Shown here in pieces: positions 44,007-56,264 of a DNA stretch of 64,000 nt (position 1 is its first letter; the number at the start of each line of letters is the position of its first letter). The stretch covers positions 1-64,000 of the forward strand of contig NZ_KI518170.1 in assembly GCF_000479045.1 (NCBI RefSeq). The letters run 5' to 3'. The position numbers and the translations under genes are program-made. The notes below the pieces were generated by a model that saw nothing but the letters and a program-made list of their open reading frames with translations, did not search any database and had not been told where the DNA came from. The stretch comes from Cetobacterium somerae ATCC BAA-474. GTDB lineage: Bacteria > Fusobacteriota > Fusobacteriia > Fusobacteriales > Fusobacteriaceae.

Positions 44007-44906
44007 TTAAAACTGCTCATAAGTGTCTATAGTATCTAAATAGTACCCATCTACTCCTATGTCATCTAATTTTTTCTGATAATTTCTTATAATCTCTTTC
44101 CACTGAGGACTCCAATATTTTATTATAAAATTACCTTCCCAATTCTCATTCTCTTTAACTATCCATTCAGGTAGTTTTTTATTCCAAGAATTATGCCAAT
44201 AACCTCTATAATTTTCTGCTTCTCCTATACTAAAATAAGCAATTATCAATCTTCGAGTTCCATTTTTTCTTATTTTTAAAGATTTGATTTGTTCTTTTGT
44301 TAAAAATTTACCATTTAAACTAGGTTCTATAATTAATAAATCAAAATCTGTATTCTTTAAAACTCTATAGTAATCATCTACATTCTTAAATTTTTCAGGA
44401 TTTAAAAGATATAAAAAATTTTTAACTTCCTTTAAGTTAGTTACATTTTTTAAACTATTTTTTTGAAGAGGTTGAAAAATACTATTAGCACTATATGAAG
44501 AAACTGCTTCTCCCACAAAATTATATTTCTCTGTATCCTTTAAAATTTTACCTCTCAACTTTTTATCGTTAGCATAATTTACTGAAAATACTACTTTTCC
44601 CTCTTTTTCTATTTCAATTAAATTCTTTAAAAGATAATTTTTTTCATCTTCAGGAGTTGCTTCATTTATACCTCCAACACCATAAAACAATGATTCTTGG
44701 GAAACCCCATCTACATTTTTTATAAATTCCATATCCAATTTATCTCCATTAAAAAAAATATTAGTTCCATTTTGTGGCACTAATATTTTCTCTTTGGATT
44801 GGGTTTTTATCTGCTTTATAAGTTCTCTCATTTTTATTTTACTCACTTCATCCCCTTTTACAAAAGATATCATCGAAATAAATAGGAAAACTATAATTTT
44901 TTTCAT
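44007..44906 (-). CDS. Exported GH114/PelA-hydrolase-like glycosidase
   Basis: A 299-residue secreted protein. The signal peptide MKKIIVFLFISMISFVKG is followed by an alpha/beta region and the TIM-barrel hallmark segments IAYFSIGEAENYRGYW and GVDGYYLDTID with acidic catalytic-site residues. It resembles endo-alpha-1,4-polygalactosaminidases (GH114/GH166) and the hydrolase half of PelA. It probably trims or processes the exported polymer. An ATG at 44918 is in frame, but the GGAGAGG site points to 44906. Here the hydrolase and deacetylase of PelA are separate genes flanking pelD. Confidence 0.85.
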   Translation of the reverse strand: MKKIIVFLFISMISFVKGDEVSKIKMRELIKQIKTQSKEKILVPQNGTNIFFNGDKLDMEFIKNVDGVSQESLFYGVGGINEATPEDEKNYLLKNLIEIEKEGKVVFSVNYANDKKLRGKILKDTEKYNFVGEAVSSYSANSIFQPLQKNSLKNVTNLKEVKNFLYLLNPEKFKNVDDYYRVLKNTDFDLLIIEPSLNGKFLTKEQIKSLKIRKNGTRRLIIAYFSIGEAENYRGYWHNSWNKKLPEWIVKENENWEGNFIIKYWSPQWKEIIRNYQKKLDDIGVDGYYLDTIDTYEQF

Positions 44907-44926
44907 AAACCTCTCCATTCTTAAAA

Positions 44927-46213
44927 TTAATAATTTTTTAATAATTTCTCTAGGTAAACTGATTTCATCTGTTTACTCGCCATAATTTTATGCACAGGAG
45001 ATAGTTTTAAAATTGCTCCTAGTATGGCCGCCATAGCTCTATGACTAAATAAAGCTTTATTATCAAATATCAACTCTTGAAGCATACCTTTCTCAATTGC
45101 CATTAAAACTGATCTATGAACAGAGTTTATTGGAGTTATCACTCTTGTTTCACGAGGCATTAATAATATACTACTTTTAGGACAAGCTCTTCCACATACT
45201 CCACATCCTAAACAAAGTTCCTCTTGAACTACGTATTCTCCCTCTATTTTCTTTATAGCATTAACAGGGCAAACCTTTAAACACTTACCGCAATTTATAC
45301 ATGTCTCATGATTTATTTTAGGTAAAAAGTTTGTTGTTTCTACGGGATGCATCATTCCAAATTTTTTAGCTGCCACTAAAGCTTCACAGCAACATCCACA
45401 ACAATTACAAATAAATGTTACTCCCTCTCTTACATTTTCGCCACATTGAACTAAATTACTATCATATGCTTGCTGAAGTAAATCCATTCCCTCTATTTTA
45501 TCAACTCTTCTTGCGTAACCATTATTTATCAATGAGTTTGCTACATTTCCAAAAGTCATACAAATATCCATTGGTGCATCACAAGCTTTTCCCACATGTT
45601 GCATTTTATGTCTGCAATAACACATACTAATTCCCATATGGTCTGATGTTTCTATTATATGTGAAGCTTTTTCATAATCTAAAACTTGAACTAAATTATC
45701 TAAAGTATTTGAAGACATGGTATTTTGTGTCTCTCTAGTTTTTTCTAGAGCATCTTCATTTACAAAAACTCTTCCTAATTTTGTTTCCGAACTATAAAAA
45801 AGATCCTTTATAAAATCCTCTTCTACATTCATATACTGGTATAAAAGTTCTCCTAAAAGTTTTTGATCAATATCTCCTCTAGTTCTCATCATAGAAAATT
45901 CTATAAATCCAGCCATTGGTGGTGGTAGTATATAAGTTTGAACCCCTTTATGTACCGTATCTAATAAAATCGCTCTTGATGCTAGTGTATCTAAAATATT
46001 TTTAGCATCTTTTTCTGATATCTTCCAAATTGATGCTGCCTTTTTTAATGTAAAAGGCTTTATTGGAAGTTGTGCTACTAACTCTGCCTCTTTTTCTGAA
46101 AATAGTATCGCTAGTATATCATATAGGACTTTAGATGGTGGTGCTCCTTGAGGAAATCTGTTAAGTCTCTCCTCTAAACTTTTATATGCTGACTTACCTA
46201 CAATATGGCTCAT
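44927..46213 (-). CDS. Multi-cluster 4Fe-4S protein with N-terminal winged-helix-like region
   Basis: A 428-residue protein. Residues 30-110 look like a winged helix (FTLKKAASIWKISEKDAKNILDTLASRAIL). The middle carries MCYCRHKMQHVGKACDAPMDIC, FICNCCGCCC, and two ferredoxin clusters, CINCGKCLKVCP and CLGCGVCGRACP. Proteins of this type are widespread in anaerobes. The function is not established; electron transfer or redox-sensing roles are possible. AGGAGG precedes the ATG. It lies 20 bp after the DMT gene and 20 bp before the Pel-like operon on the same strand, so read-through is likely. Confidence 0.85.
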   Translation of the reverse strand: MSHIVGKSAYKSLEERLNRFPQGAPPSKVLYDILAILFSEKEAELVAQLPIKPFTLKKAASIWKISEKDAKNILDTLASRAILLDTVHKGVQTYILPPPMAGFIEFSMMRTRGDIDQKLLGELLYQYMNVEEDFIKDLFYSSETKLGRVFVNEDALEKTRETQNTMSSNTLDNLVQVLDYEKASHIIETSDHMGISMCYCRHKMQHVGKACDAPMDICMTFGNVANSLINNGYARRVDKIEGMDLLQQAYDSNLVQCGENVREGVTFICNCCGCCCEALVAAKKFGMMHPVETTNFLPKINHETCINCGKCLKVCPVNAIKKIEGEYVVQEELCLGCGVCGRACPKSSILLMPRETRVITPINSVHRSVLMAIEKGMLQELIFDNKALFSHRAMAAILGAILKLSPVHKIMASKQMKSVYLEKLLKNY

Positions 46214-46233
46214 GTTTTCCTCCTAATTAACTT

Positions 46234-47097
46234 TTATCGTTTTTTGACTTCTGTTAATAGTATAGATGTAAAAATTAGTAATCCACCTATTACAACTTGA
46301 AAAGTCATCTTGTCTCCTAAAAGTAAAACAGAGAATAATGCTCCAAATATTATCTCTGTTGTTAAAATTAAAGAAACCTGACTAGGATTAATCTCTTTTT
46401 GAGCATATGTTTGAATTGAATAACAGATGAAAGTATTAAAAAGAATTATGTATACTAATGCTAAAATCTGTTTAAAATCATATGTTCTAGTAAAGATTGT
46501 TGCTCCTTCAAATATTATATTCAGCAAGATTCCAATAATTCCTGCTGAAAACATTTGAAATCCATTAATTGTAAAGGGATTTTTATTTTTTATTCTGCTT
46601 CCTATAACTACAATTTGAAGAGCAAAGCATATAGCACATATAAAAGTTAAGAAATCTCCAAAATTAATTGTTAAATTCTTTTCAAAAGAAAGAAACCCTA
46701 TACCTATAAAGCACATTATAGATGATAGTATGTAAATTAACTTTGGTTTTTCTTTTGTGATAATCCATACAATATATGGTACAAAAATAACATTTGCTCC
46801 AGTTATAAAAGCATTTTTAGATGAAGTTGTATAAACTAATCCAACCGTTTGAAAAGCAAAGGCTGAAAATAAAATTAAGCCCGCTATTAATCCTAAGTTT
46901 CTTTCAGTTTTTTCAATTTTTATTTTTTTTATTTTCATAATACAAAACATGACTACTGCTGTTATAAAAAATCTTATTCCTAAAAATTCAAATGGTTTTA
47001 TTCCACTATCTAAAATTATTTTTGTAGCTGGAAATCCACTTCCCCAAATCATGGCAACTAAAAGTAATAATAGTTTACTTAAATTTTCTTTTTTCAT
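46234..47097 (-). CDS. EamA/DMT-superfamily transporter
   Basis: A 287-residue inner-membrane protein with ten hydrophobic segments in two five-helix EamA repeats. MIWGSGFPATKIILDSG in helix 1 and QEINPSQVSLILTTEIIFGALFSVLLLGD in the second repeat are typical. Members export metabolites or amino acids, and the substrate is unknown. GGGGGAT precedes the ATG. It is the first gene after the minE terminator, and it begins a same-strand run that continues into the Pel-like operon. Confidence 0.88.
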   Translation of the reverse strand: MKKENLSKLLLLLVAMIWGSGFPATKIILDSGIKPFEFLGIRFFITAVVMFCIMKIKKIKIEKTERNLGLIAGLILFSAFAFQTVGLVYTTSSKNAFITGANVIFVPYIVWIITKEKPKLIYILSSIMCFIGIGFLSFEKNLTINFGDFLTFICAICFALQIVVIGSRIKNKNPFTINGFQMFSAGIIGILLNIIFEGATIFTRTYDFKQILALVYIILFNTFICYSIQTYAQKEINPSQVSLILTTEIIFGALFSVLLLGDKMTFQVVIGGLLIFTSILLTEVKKR

Positions 47098-47140
47098 TTT
47101 TATCCCCCTGTATTATTTAATTTTATCCCCTCATTTATTA

Positions 47141-47170
47141 AAAAAAAATAGCACCGTAGTACTATTTTTT
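47141..47170 (-). terminator. Terminator of the min operon
   Basis: On the minus strand AATAGTAC (47166-47159) pairs with GTGCTATT (47154-47147), including one G-U, around a TACG loop. A T-run follows. The 5' arm includes the minE stop codon. Confidence 0.75.
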
Positions 47171-47416
47171 TATTTTTATAGGTATATTTGCTATCAATGC
47201 TGTTTCTCTTCCCGTTTCCGCCTCTTGAGAAACTTCAATATTTAAAGAATCTCTATCTATATCCACATATTTAGATATTACTGCAATTATTTCATCTTTT
47301 AAAGTTTCAAGCATTTTGGGAGAAAGCATAGCTCTATCATGTATCAGTACTAACTTTAAACGGTCTTTAGCTACTGAACTAGATTTTTCTTTATTCAAAA
47401 AACTAAAAAATCCCAT
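47162..47416 (-). CDS. minE: Cell division topological specificity factor MinE
   Basis: An 84-residue protein that stimulates MinD ATPase and drives MinCD away from midcell. The N-terminal membrane-targeting part (MGFFSFLNKEKSSSVAKDRLKLVLIHDRA) contains the contact-helix sequence, and the remainder is the dimerisation domain (VDIDRDSLNIEVSQE). Length is normal. It starts 13 bp after minD. SD-like GGGGAGG precedes the ATG. Confidence 0.95.
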   Translation of the reverse strand: MGFFSFLNKEKSSSVAKDRLKLVLIHDRAMLSPKMLETLKDEIIAVISKYVDIDRDSLNIEVSQEAETGRETALIANIPIKIKK

Positions 47417-47429
47417 ATTTCGCCTCCCC

Positions 47430-48221
47430 TTATTTTTTAAATATTTCTTTTATCTTATCAAAAAATCCAACTTTAGGATCTAAATCTAAAAACTCAACAT
47501 TTTGTCCAAGTGTTCTTGAAGCTATATTTACATATGCTCTAGCTGCTAAAGATTCCCCTTTATACACTAAAGGTTCTCCTTTATTTGTTGATATAACTAT
47601 ATTTTCATCATCTGGAACAATTCCAATAGGTTTTATTCCTAAAATATCTGTTACATCATCCACACTTAACATATTTCCATCTTTAACCATTTCTACTCTT
47701 AAACGATTAACTATTAATTTTGGATTTCTAATTTCATTTGCTTCTAATAATCCAATAATACGATCTGCATCTCTAACTGCAGAAATTTCTGGTGTTGTTA
47801 CAACATAAGCTTCTTCTGCCGCTGCGATAGCATTTTTAAATCCTTGCTCTATTCCTGCTGGACAATCAACTAATACAAAATCATATTCAGCTTTTAGTAT
47901 TTCAATTAACTCTCTCATTTGCTCTGGAGTTACCGCATTTTTATCTCTTGATTGAGCTGCTGGTAAAAGATGTAAATTATCATTTCTTTTATCTTTTATT
48001 ATAGCTTGCTTAGGCTTACAAACACCCTCTATAACGTCGATTAAATCATAAACTATTCTATTTTCTAATCCCATAACAACATCTAAATTTCTTAAACCTA
48101 TATCTGTATCAATTAATAGTGTCTTTTGATTTTGCATAGCTAGTGCAGCCCCTAAGTTAGCACTACTCGTCGTTTTACCTACTCCACCTTTTCCTGAAGT
48201 AATTACTATAACTTTTCCCAT
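47430..48221 (-). CDS. minD: Septum site-determining ATPase MinD
   Basis: A 263-residue deviant-Walker ATPase. KGGVGKTT (residues 11-18) is the signature P-loop. VDCPAGIEQGFKNA and the final amphipathic helix (FFDKIKEIFKK) for membrane binding are present. It recruits MinC to block FtsZ assembly near poles. It lies between minC and minE, with 18- and 13-bp gaps. Confidence 0.97.
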   Translation of the reverse strand: MGKVIVITSGKGGVGKTTSSANLGAALAMQNQKTLLIDTDIGLRNLDVVMGLENRIVYDLIDVIEGVCKPKQAIIKDKRNDNLHLLPAAQSRDKNAVTPEQMRELIEILKAEYDFVLVDCPAGIEQGFKNAIAAAEEAYVVTTPEISAVRDADRIIGLLEANEIRNPKLIVNRLRVEMVKDGNMLSVDDVTDILGIKPIGIVPDDENIVISTNKGEPLVYKGESLAARAYVNIASRTLGQNVEFLDLDPKVGFFDKIKEIFKK

Positions 48222-48239
48222 AATTCCTCCTATTTCCCT

Positions 48240-48929
48240 TTATATTTTTACCATATGCTCTAAAGTTGCTTTATTGAATTTTTCAATAAAAATATTTCCA
48301 TCTTTTAAATAAGCTACTTCAAAATCTAAGGTTTTTTTAACTTTATTAACATCTAATACATTTGTACTTGGATTTTTCGCTATAACTTGTCCTATTTTTA
48401 TTTGAATAGGATTTAAAGAAAAAGCTCCTACAAAGGCCTCTGAACCATCATCTTCTCCTGCATAAACTGTTCCATTTAAATATCCTAATACAACAACGTT
48501 TCCTTTAGATTTAATTACTGCACCTGGATTCACATCCCCTAATACAACTACATTTCCATCAAATTCTAAATTATGTCCAGAACGTAAAGTTCCTTTATGA
48601 AACTTTGTACATCCCTCATCTGTTACATCTTTTATATTACTAAATGGAAGTTGTCCTCCTGGTAACTGCGAAAAAGTAGATTTTTCAGAAAAAATGAATG
48701 CTATCTTTATATTCGTCTCTCTATTTATTACTCCGATTAAAATATTTTCCTCTATTTCTGTTAGTTTTCTATTAGTAAATTCAATGGCTATTTTCGCATC
48801 GCCTATGAATGCTTCAGCCTGTTTAATCTTTTCAGAAAATTTATCTTTTAAAGAGCTAAAATCGATGTTACTATCTAATTGCACAACTAACCTGTCCTTT
48901 TTTCCCTTTAGAATTACACAGTCATTCAT
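48240..48929 (-). CDS. minC: Septum inhibitor MinC
   Basis: A 229-residue FtsZ antagonist. Residues 1-105 are the variable N-terminal domain. Residues 115-229 form the right-handed beta helix (RSGHNLEFDGNVVVLGDVNPGAVIKSKGNVVVLGYLNGTVYAG is split by Gly turns) that binds MinD. First gene of minCDE, with AGGAG nine bases before the ATG. Confidence 0.95.
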   Translation of the reverse strand: MNDCVILKGKKDRLVVQLDSNIDFSSLKDKFSEKIKQAEAFIGDAKIAIEFTNRKLTEIEENILIGVINRETNIKIAFIFSEKSTFSQLPGGQLPFSNIKDVTDEGCTKFHKGTLRSGHNLEFDGNVVVLGDVNPGAVIKSKGNVVVLGYLNGTVYAGEDDGSEAFVGAFSLNPIQIKIGQVIAKNPSTNVLDVNKVKKTLDFEVAYLKDGNIFIEKFNKATLEHMVKI

Positions 48930-48968
48930 ATTTGTACGCTCCTAATTTCATTTTTTACATATTACCAA

Positions 48969-48997
48969 ATTATAGCACTTTTATGTTCAAACTTCAA
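48969..48997 (-). promoter_or_regulatory. Promoter for minCDE
   Basis: On the minus strand TTGAAG (48997-48992), 17 bp, then TATAAT (48974-48969), 40 bp before the minC start. Confidence 0.8.
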
Positions 48998-49049
48998 TCA
49001 TTTTATAACTATATAGTTTTTTTTTATTGGATAATTTTTTATATTTTTT

Positions 49050-49088
49050 ACAAAAAAAAGAGTTATGAAAATTCTCCACAACTCTTTT
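49050..49088. terminator. Terminator of the beta-galactosidase gene
   Basis: AAAAGAGTT (49056-49064) pairs with AACTCTTTT (49080-49088). On the minus strand a T-run follows. The rest of 48930-49110 holds the minC promoter and AT-rich spacer. Confidence 0.8.
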
Positions 49089-49110
49089 TCTAATTAATTA
49101 TTTTAGCATT

Positions 49111-52880
<3,770 letters not shown>

Positions 52881-52900
52881 TTGTAAAGAGCATATAAATA

Positions 52901-52946
52901 AAAATATGAAACTAATTTTACCTAGGTGAAATTAGTTTCATATTTT
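52901..52946. terminator. Bidirectional terminator between lacZ leader and BCCT gene
   Basis: An 18-bp arm AAAATATGAAACTAATTT (52901-52918) pairs perfectly with 52929-52946 across TACCTAGGTG. T-runs follow. In the minus direction it ends the BCCT gene. Confidence 0.88.
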
Positions 52947-52958
52947 TTCATTTTAAAA

Positions 52959-54599
52959 TTATTCTTCTTTGCAAATTCTTAAATCTTTTACTGTATCTGA
53001 AAGATATCCTATCTCTTCTAAAGACATCTTTTTTATTTCATTTTTCAATTTTATACGCTTTTTTATAAAAATATCTCTCTTAAGAGAGTAAAAAAGTGAA
53101 AAAATCATTATAGGAAGTAGTATCAAAAGTGGAAAAGCTATTATTATAGATGCTGTTTTTAACATATCTAACCCTCCAGCAGATATAAGAGCTATTGCCA
53201 AAAGAGATTGAAAAACTCCCCAAATTAACTTTTTATATTTTGGAGGATTTAAATCTCCATCTGAGCTCATCATTCCTAAAACATATGTTGCTGAATCTGC
53301 TGAGGTTATAAAAAATGAAGCTAATAAAACAATAGCTACTCCACTCATTAAATCTCCCAAAGGATACTCACCAAAAACTAAAAATAACGCTGTTTCAGTA
53401 TGCTCTATTGCTACTTTTGCAAACTCTCTTCCCAAAGATATTCCTAATGTTCCAAAAGCTGAAAACCATATAAATGAAACTAGCGATGGGATTACCACAA
53501 CTCCTATAATAAACTCTCTTATAGTTCTTCCTTTAGATATTCTAGCTATAAATGTTCCAACAAAAGGTGTCCAAGCAACCCAATTAGACCAATAAAAGAT
53601 TGTCCATGAAGATAACCATGTTTTATCACCAAAGCTATTTGTTCTTAAACTTATCTTCAAAAAATTATTCAAATAATTTCCTAAACTCTCTGAAAAAACA
53701 TTGAAAATTCCTATTGTAGGTCCTAAAACAATTACAATAAACAATAATAAAAATGATATTAACACATTTAAATTCGATAAAGTTTTTATTCCCTTATCCA
53801 GTGACCCCAATGCTGAGTATACAAAAATAACTGTAACAACACCTATTATTATAATTTGACTTATTATATTGTTTGGAATATTAAAAAGATAATTTAGTCC
53901 ACTATTTATTTGAAGTGCTCCAAATCCTAAAGTTGTCGCTACTCCTGTTATTGTTGCCAAAATAGCTATCACATCTATTATCATTTTTAACTGTTTTTCA
54001 TATTTTTTCCCTTTTAAAATCGGTGAAAATAGTGAGCTAATAAGTCCTTTTTCTCCTTTTCTAAATTGAAAATAAGCCATTCCTAGGGCCAAAAAACTAT
54101 AAATAGCCCATGGATGTATTCCCCAATGAAAAAATGATGTATTAAACGCAAAATCTATTGCCGATTTAGAACCACTTTCTATTCCACCTATTGGATTTAC
54201 AAAATGAGTCATAGGCTCTGCTACCCCAAAGAATACTAGCCCTACTCCCATTCCAGCTGAAAAAAGCATTGAAAACCAAGAAATATTTGAATATTCTGGT
54301 TTTGAGTCATCTTTCCCTAATCTAATATCACCGTAACTACTACAACAAAGATATAAACATACTAATGCTATTAACAATACTATTATTAAATATAAAAATC
54401 CAAAATTTGTTATTATGGAATTTAATAATACTTTTGTTATCTTTTCAAACTGGGATTTATTTAATCCAATAACTGATAAAATTGTAAAAATGATAAAAAA
54501 CGAAATGTAAAAAATGGGATTCTCTCTTAATAAAAAATTTTTGAAAGTTTTTGTTTTTTCGATATCTAACCCTATATTTTCTCCTTTGTTCACACTCAT
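52959..54599 (-). CDS. BCCT-family betaine/carnitine/choline transporter
   Basis: A 546-residue secondary transporter with 12 membrane segments. Family segments are FSAGMGVGLVFFGVAEPM, FHWGIHPWAIYS, and the conserved SNWVAWTPFVGTFIARISKGRT, with the tryptophans that cage trimethylammonium groups. It imports or exchanges glycine betaine, carnitine or choline. The frame is open to 54641. The ATG at 54599, with AGGGAGG, is the proper start. It is monocistronic with a consensus-like promoter, and it complements the OpuC ABC system at 2.2-5.0 kb. Confidence 0.93.
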   Translation of the reverse strand: MSVNKGENIGLDIEKTKTFKNFLLRENPIFYISFFIIFTILSVIGLNKSQFEKITKVLLNSIITNFGFLYLIIVLLIALVCLYLCCSSYGDIRLGKDDSKPEYSNISWFSMLFSAGMGVGLVFFGVAEPMTHFVNPIGGIESGSKSAIDFAFNTSFFHWGIHPWAIYSFLALGMAYFQFRKGEKGLISSLFSPILKGKKYEKQLKMIIDVIAILATITGVATTLGFGALQINSGLNYLFNIPNNIISQIIIIGVVTVIFVYSALGSLDKGIKTLSNLNVLISFLLLFIVIVLGPTIGIFNVFSESLGNYLNNFLKISLRTNSFGDKTWLSSWTIFYWSNWVAWTPFVGTFIARISKGRTIREFIIGVVVIPSLVSFIWFSAFGTLGISLGREFAKVAIEHTETALFLVFGEYPLGDLMSGVAIVLLASFFITSADSATYVLGMMSSDGDLNPPKYKKLIWGVFQSLLAIALISAGGLDMLKTASIIIAFPLLILLPIMIFSLFYSLKRDIFIKKRIKLKNEIKKMSLEEIGYLSDTVKDLRICKEE

Positions 54600-54631
54600 G
54601 TAAAACCTCCCTTTTTTTAGATAATGTATAT

Positions 54632-54660
54632 ATTGTAACATGATTTATAGTTTCAGTCAA
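54632..54660 (-). promoter_or_regulatory. Promoter for the BCCT gene
   Basis: On the minus strand TTGACT (54660-54655), exactly 17 bp, then TACAAT (54637-54632). Confidence 0.82.
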
Positions 54661-54672
54661 ATTAGTGACATT

Positions 54673-54700
54673 TATAAAAATAACGAAGTTATTAACTTCG
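54673..54700 (-). terminator. Terminator of the sirohaem/DUF1858 operon
   Basis: CGAAGTT (54684-54690) pairs with AACTTCG (54694-54700). On the minus strand TTATTTTTAT follows. Confidence 0.65.
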
Positions 54701-54721
54701 CTACGTTTAAGTACTTATTTT

Positions 54722-55360
54722 TTAATTCTTTTTTAATATTTTATACTCTCCTAAAGGTTCTTCTAAATACTCAAAATTATTGTTTAATTCCTTTACAAAG
54801 TTTTTTATCCAAATGTTTCTTAAATTATAAAAAAACCTTACATCTACACCTTCTTTACTCCAAATTTCTTCGTGTACACAAATTCTTCTTTTCCAACTCA
54901 CAAGATTTTCCTCAGAAACTGATACAACATTTACTCTATCACAAGGCATCCCATCTAAAATATAATTATTTATACTATTATATATATCAGTAGCACTAAT
55001 ATAGTCTATTTCAATTTTCGCCTCTCTTGCTGCTAAAACACCTTGTTCTTGAAAAATTTTCTCTAATTTTATTTGAGCATCTAAATCATTTTGTAAAATA
55101 ATTTTTATCCATGCTGCTAATCTTGCTTCTGATGAATGTATTCTATTTTGTAACCATCCGTGTATATTTTCTAAATCAATAATCTCTTCTAAATTTCTAT
55201 TTTCAAGTTTTTTTCCATATTTACTTTCAATTTCATTTCTAATATTTTTAACGTCCATTCCCTCTTCTAAAGCTAAAGTAATAACACACTCTTCTATATT
55301 TTCAAACCATAATATTTTATTAAAAAGCCAATAGTGTATTTTTCCTAAAAATAAACTCAT
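54722..55360 (-). CDS. Protein of unknown function in the sirohaem-reductase/DUF1858 operon
   Basis: A 212-residue soluble protein I do not recognise. It starts MSLFLGKIHYWLFNKILWFENIEE, and the remainder is mainly helical with LHGWLQ-like (IHGWLQNRIHSSEARLAAWIK), YISATDIYNSINNYILDGMPCDR and VSWKRRICVHEEIW segments. Two cysteines (in MPCDRV and RRICVH), several His and conserved-looking aromatics could bind a small molecule or cofactor. It lies 11 bp after the DUF1858 gene, so it is co-transcribed with two redox proteins. A role in that redox step is inferred from context only. Confidence 0.8.
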   Translation of the reverse strand: MSLFLGKIHYWLFNKILWFENIEECVITLALEEGMDVKNIRNEIESKYGKKLENRNLEEIIDLENIHGWLQNRIHSSEARLAAWIKIILQNDLDAQIKLEKIFQEQGVLAAREAKIEIDYISATDIYNSINNYILDGMPCDRVNVVSVSEENLVSWKRRICVHEEIWSKEGVDVRFFYNLRNIWIKNFVKELNNNFEYLEEPLGEYKILKKN

Positions 55361-55371
55361 TTTACACCTCT

Positions 55372-55557
55372 CTATTTTTTATTTAATTTTTCTAAAACTT
55401 CATTTATATTCAATCCATGAATCTCACATGCCTGTTCTAAAGTTTCCATTTGTGCTGACGGGCATCCTATACATCCCATCCCATATCCCATTAAAATTTC
55501 TACTGCCATTGGATTTATTTCAATAATATCTGCTATTATAGTATCCTTAGTTATCAT
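55372..55557 (-). CDS. DUF1858 small redox-disulfide protein
   Basis: A 61-residue protein matching the hybrid-cluster-protein-associated disulfide domain (DUF1858). It reads DTIIADIIEINPMAVEIL, then GMGCIGCPSAQMETLEQACEIHGLN, with a redox pair Cys29-x2-Cys32. Such domains occur alone or fused to Hcp and sulfurtransferase-type proteins. Function is probably thiol or persulfide transfer. It overlaps the sirohaem-protein gene by 11 bp. Confidence 0.92.
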   Translation of the reverse strand: MITKDTIIADIIEINPMAVEILMGYGMGCIGCPSAQMETLEQACEIHGLNINEVLEKLNKK

Positions 55558-56236
55558 TTTTTTCCTCCTTTAATTTTTTTTCTTTTATAATATCACTTCT
55601 AAACTTATCTATTGTTATTCTATCTATAAAATGACCTAACTTTTCTCCCATTTGAGCATTTTCATTATAATACTCCAATACAGTTTTTACTAAAAGGTAC
55701 GCTTCATTTTCAGAAAGATTTTTAATTAAAATATCTGCATTTCTAGGATTAAAACCTGCACTTCCACCAACTGTAATAAAAAGTTTCCCATCCATATCTA
55801 CAATAACACCAATATCTTTAGAATAAGCACTTGTACATGCGTTTCTACATCCAACTACTGCTATTTTAGTTCTACATGGAAGTTCCATTCCATGAAAATC
55901 ATTACTAATTTTCATACCTAAACCTATTGTAGGATATTTTGATCTTTTGCAAAAATTTGCAGGACAAATTTCTACATTTTTTACAGAATTTTGGGTTTTT
56001 ACAGCTGGTTCCATTTCTAACTCGTTCCAAACACTAGCTAAGTCTTCTTCTTTCAAATTTGTTATTAAAATTCTTTGTCCCGATGTAATTTTTAAAACAC
56101 CTTTATATTTTTTAGCAACTTCTGCTATTTTTATTAGTGTATTTGGTGTTACAAATCCTCCTGGAATATGGGGTGTTATTCCATATGTTTTTTTACCATT
56201 CTTAATCTTTTGTAAATTTCCTCCAAAATTTCCCAC
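55547..56236 (-). CDS. Small sirohaem/4Fe-4S nitrite-sulfite reductase-like protein
   Basis: A 229-residue single-repeat reductase domain. TPHIPGGFVTPNTLIKIAEVA and ITSGQRILI are typical of the N-terminal half. Cluster ligands are Cys91 and Cys96 (C-x4-C, one residue tighter than AsrC) and Cys130 and Cys134 (C-x3-C). It has no ferredoxin domains, unlike AsrC, so electrons must come from a partner. The longer frame from 56299 starts inside an operator palindrome. GTG at 56236, preceded by AAAGGAGAGG, is the realistic start. Substrate could be nitrite, sulfite or another oxyanion, and a non-catalytic role is possible. Confidence 0.87.
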   Translation of the reverse strand: MGNFGGNLQKIKNGKKTYGITPHIPGGFVTPNTLIKIAEVAKKYKGVLKITSGQRILITNLKEEDLASVWNELEMEPAVKTQNSVKNVEICPANFCKRSKYPTIGLGMKISNDFHGMELPCRTKIAVVGCRNACTSAYSKDIGVIVDMDGKLFITVGGSAGFNPRNADILIKNLSENEAYLLVKTVLEYYNENAQMGEKLGHFIDRITIDKFRSDIIKEKKLKEEKNDN

Positions 56237-56264
56237 AATATCCTCTCCTTTCTCTTTTGAATAT

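Noticed and set aside
54640-54993. Open frame on the + strand between the BCCT and unknown genes
   Set aside because: It overlaps the 3' half of a well-supported minus-strand gene and its promoter/terminator region, and resembles no protein.
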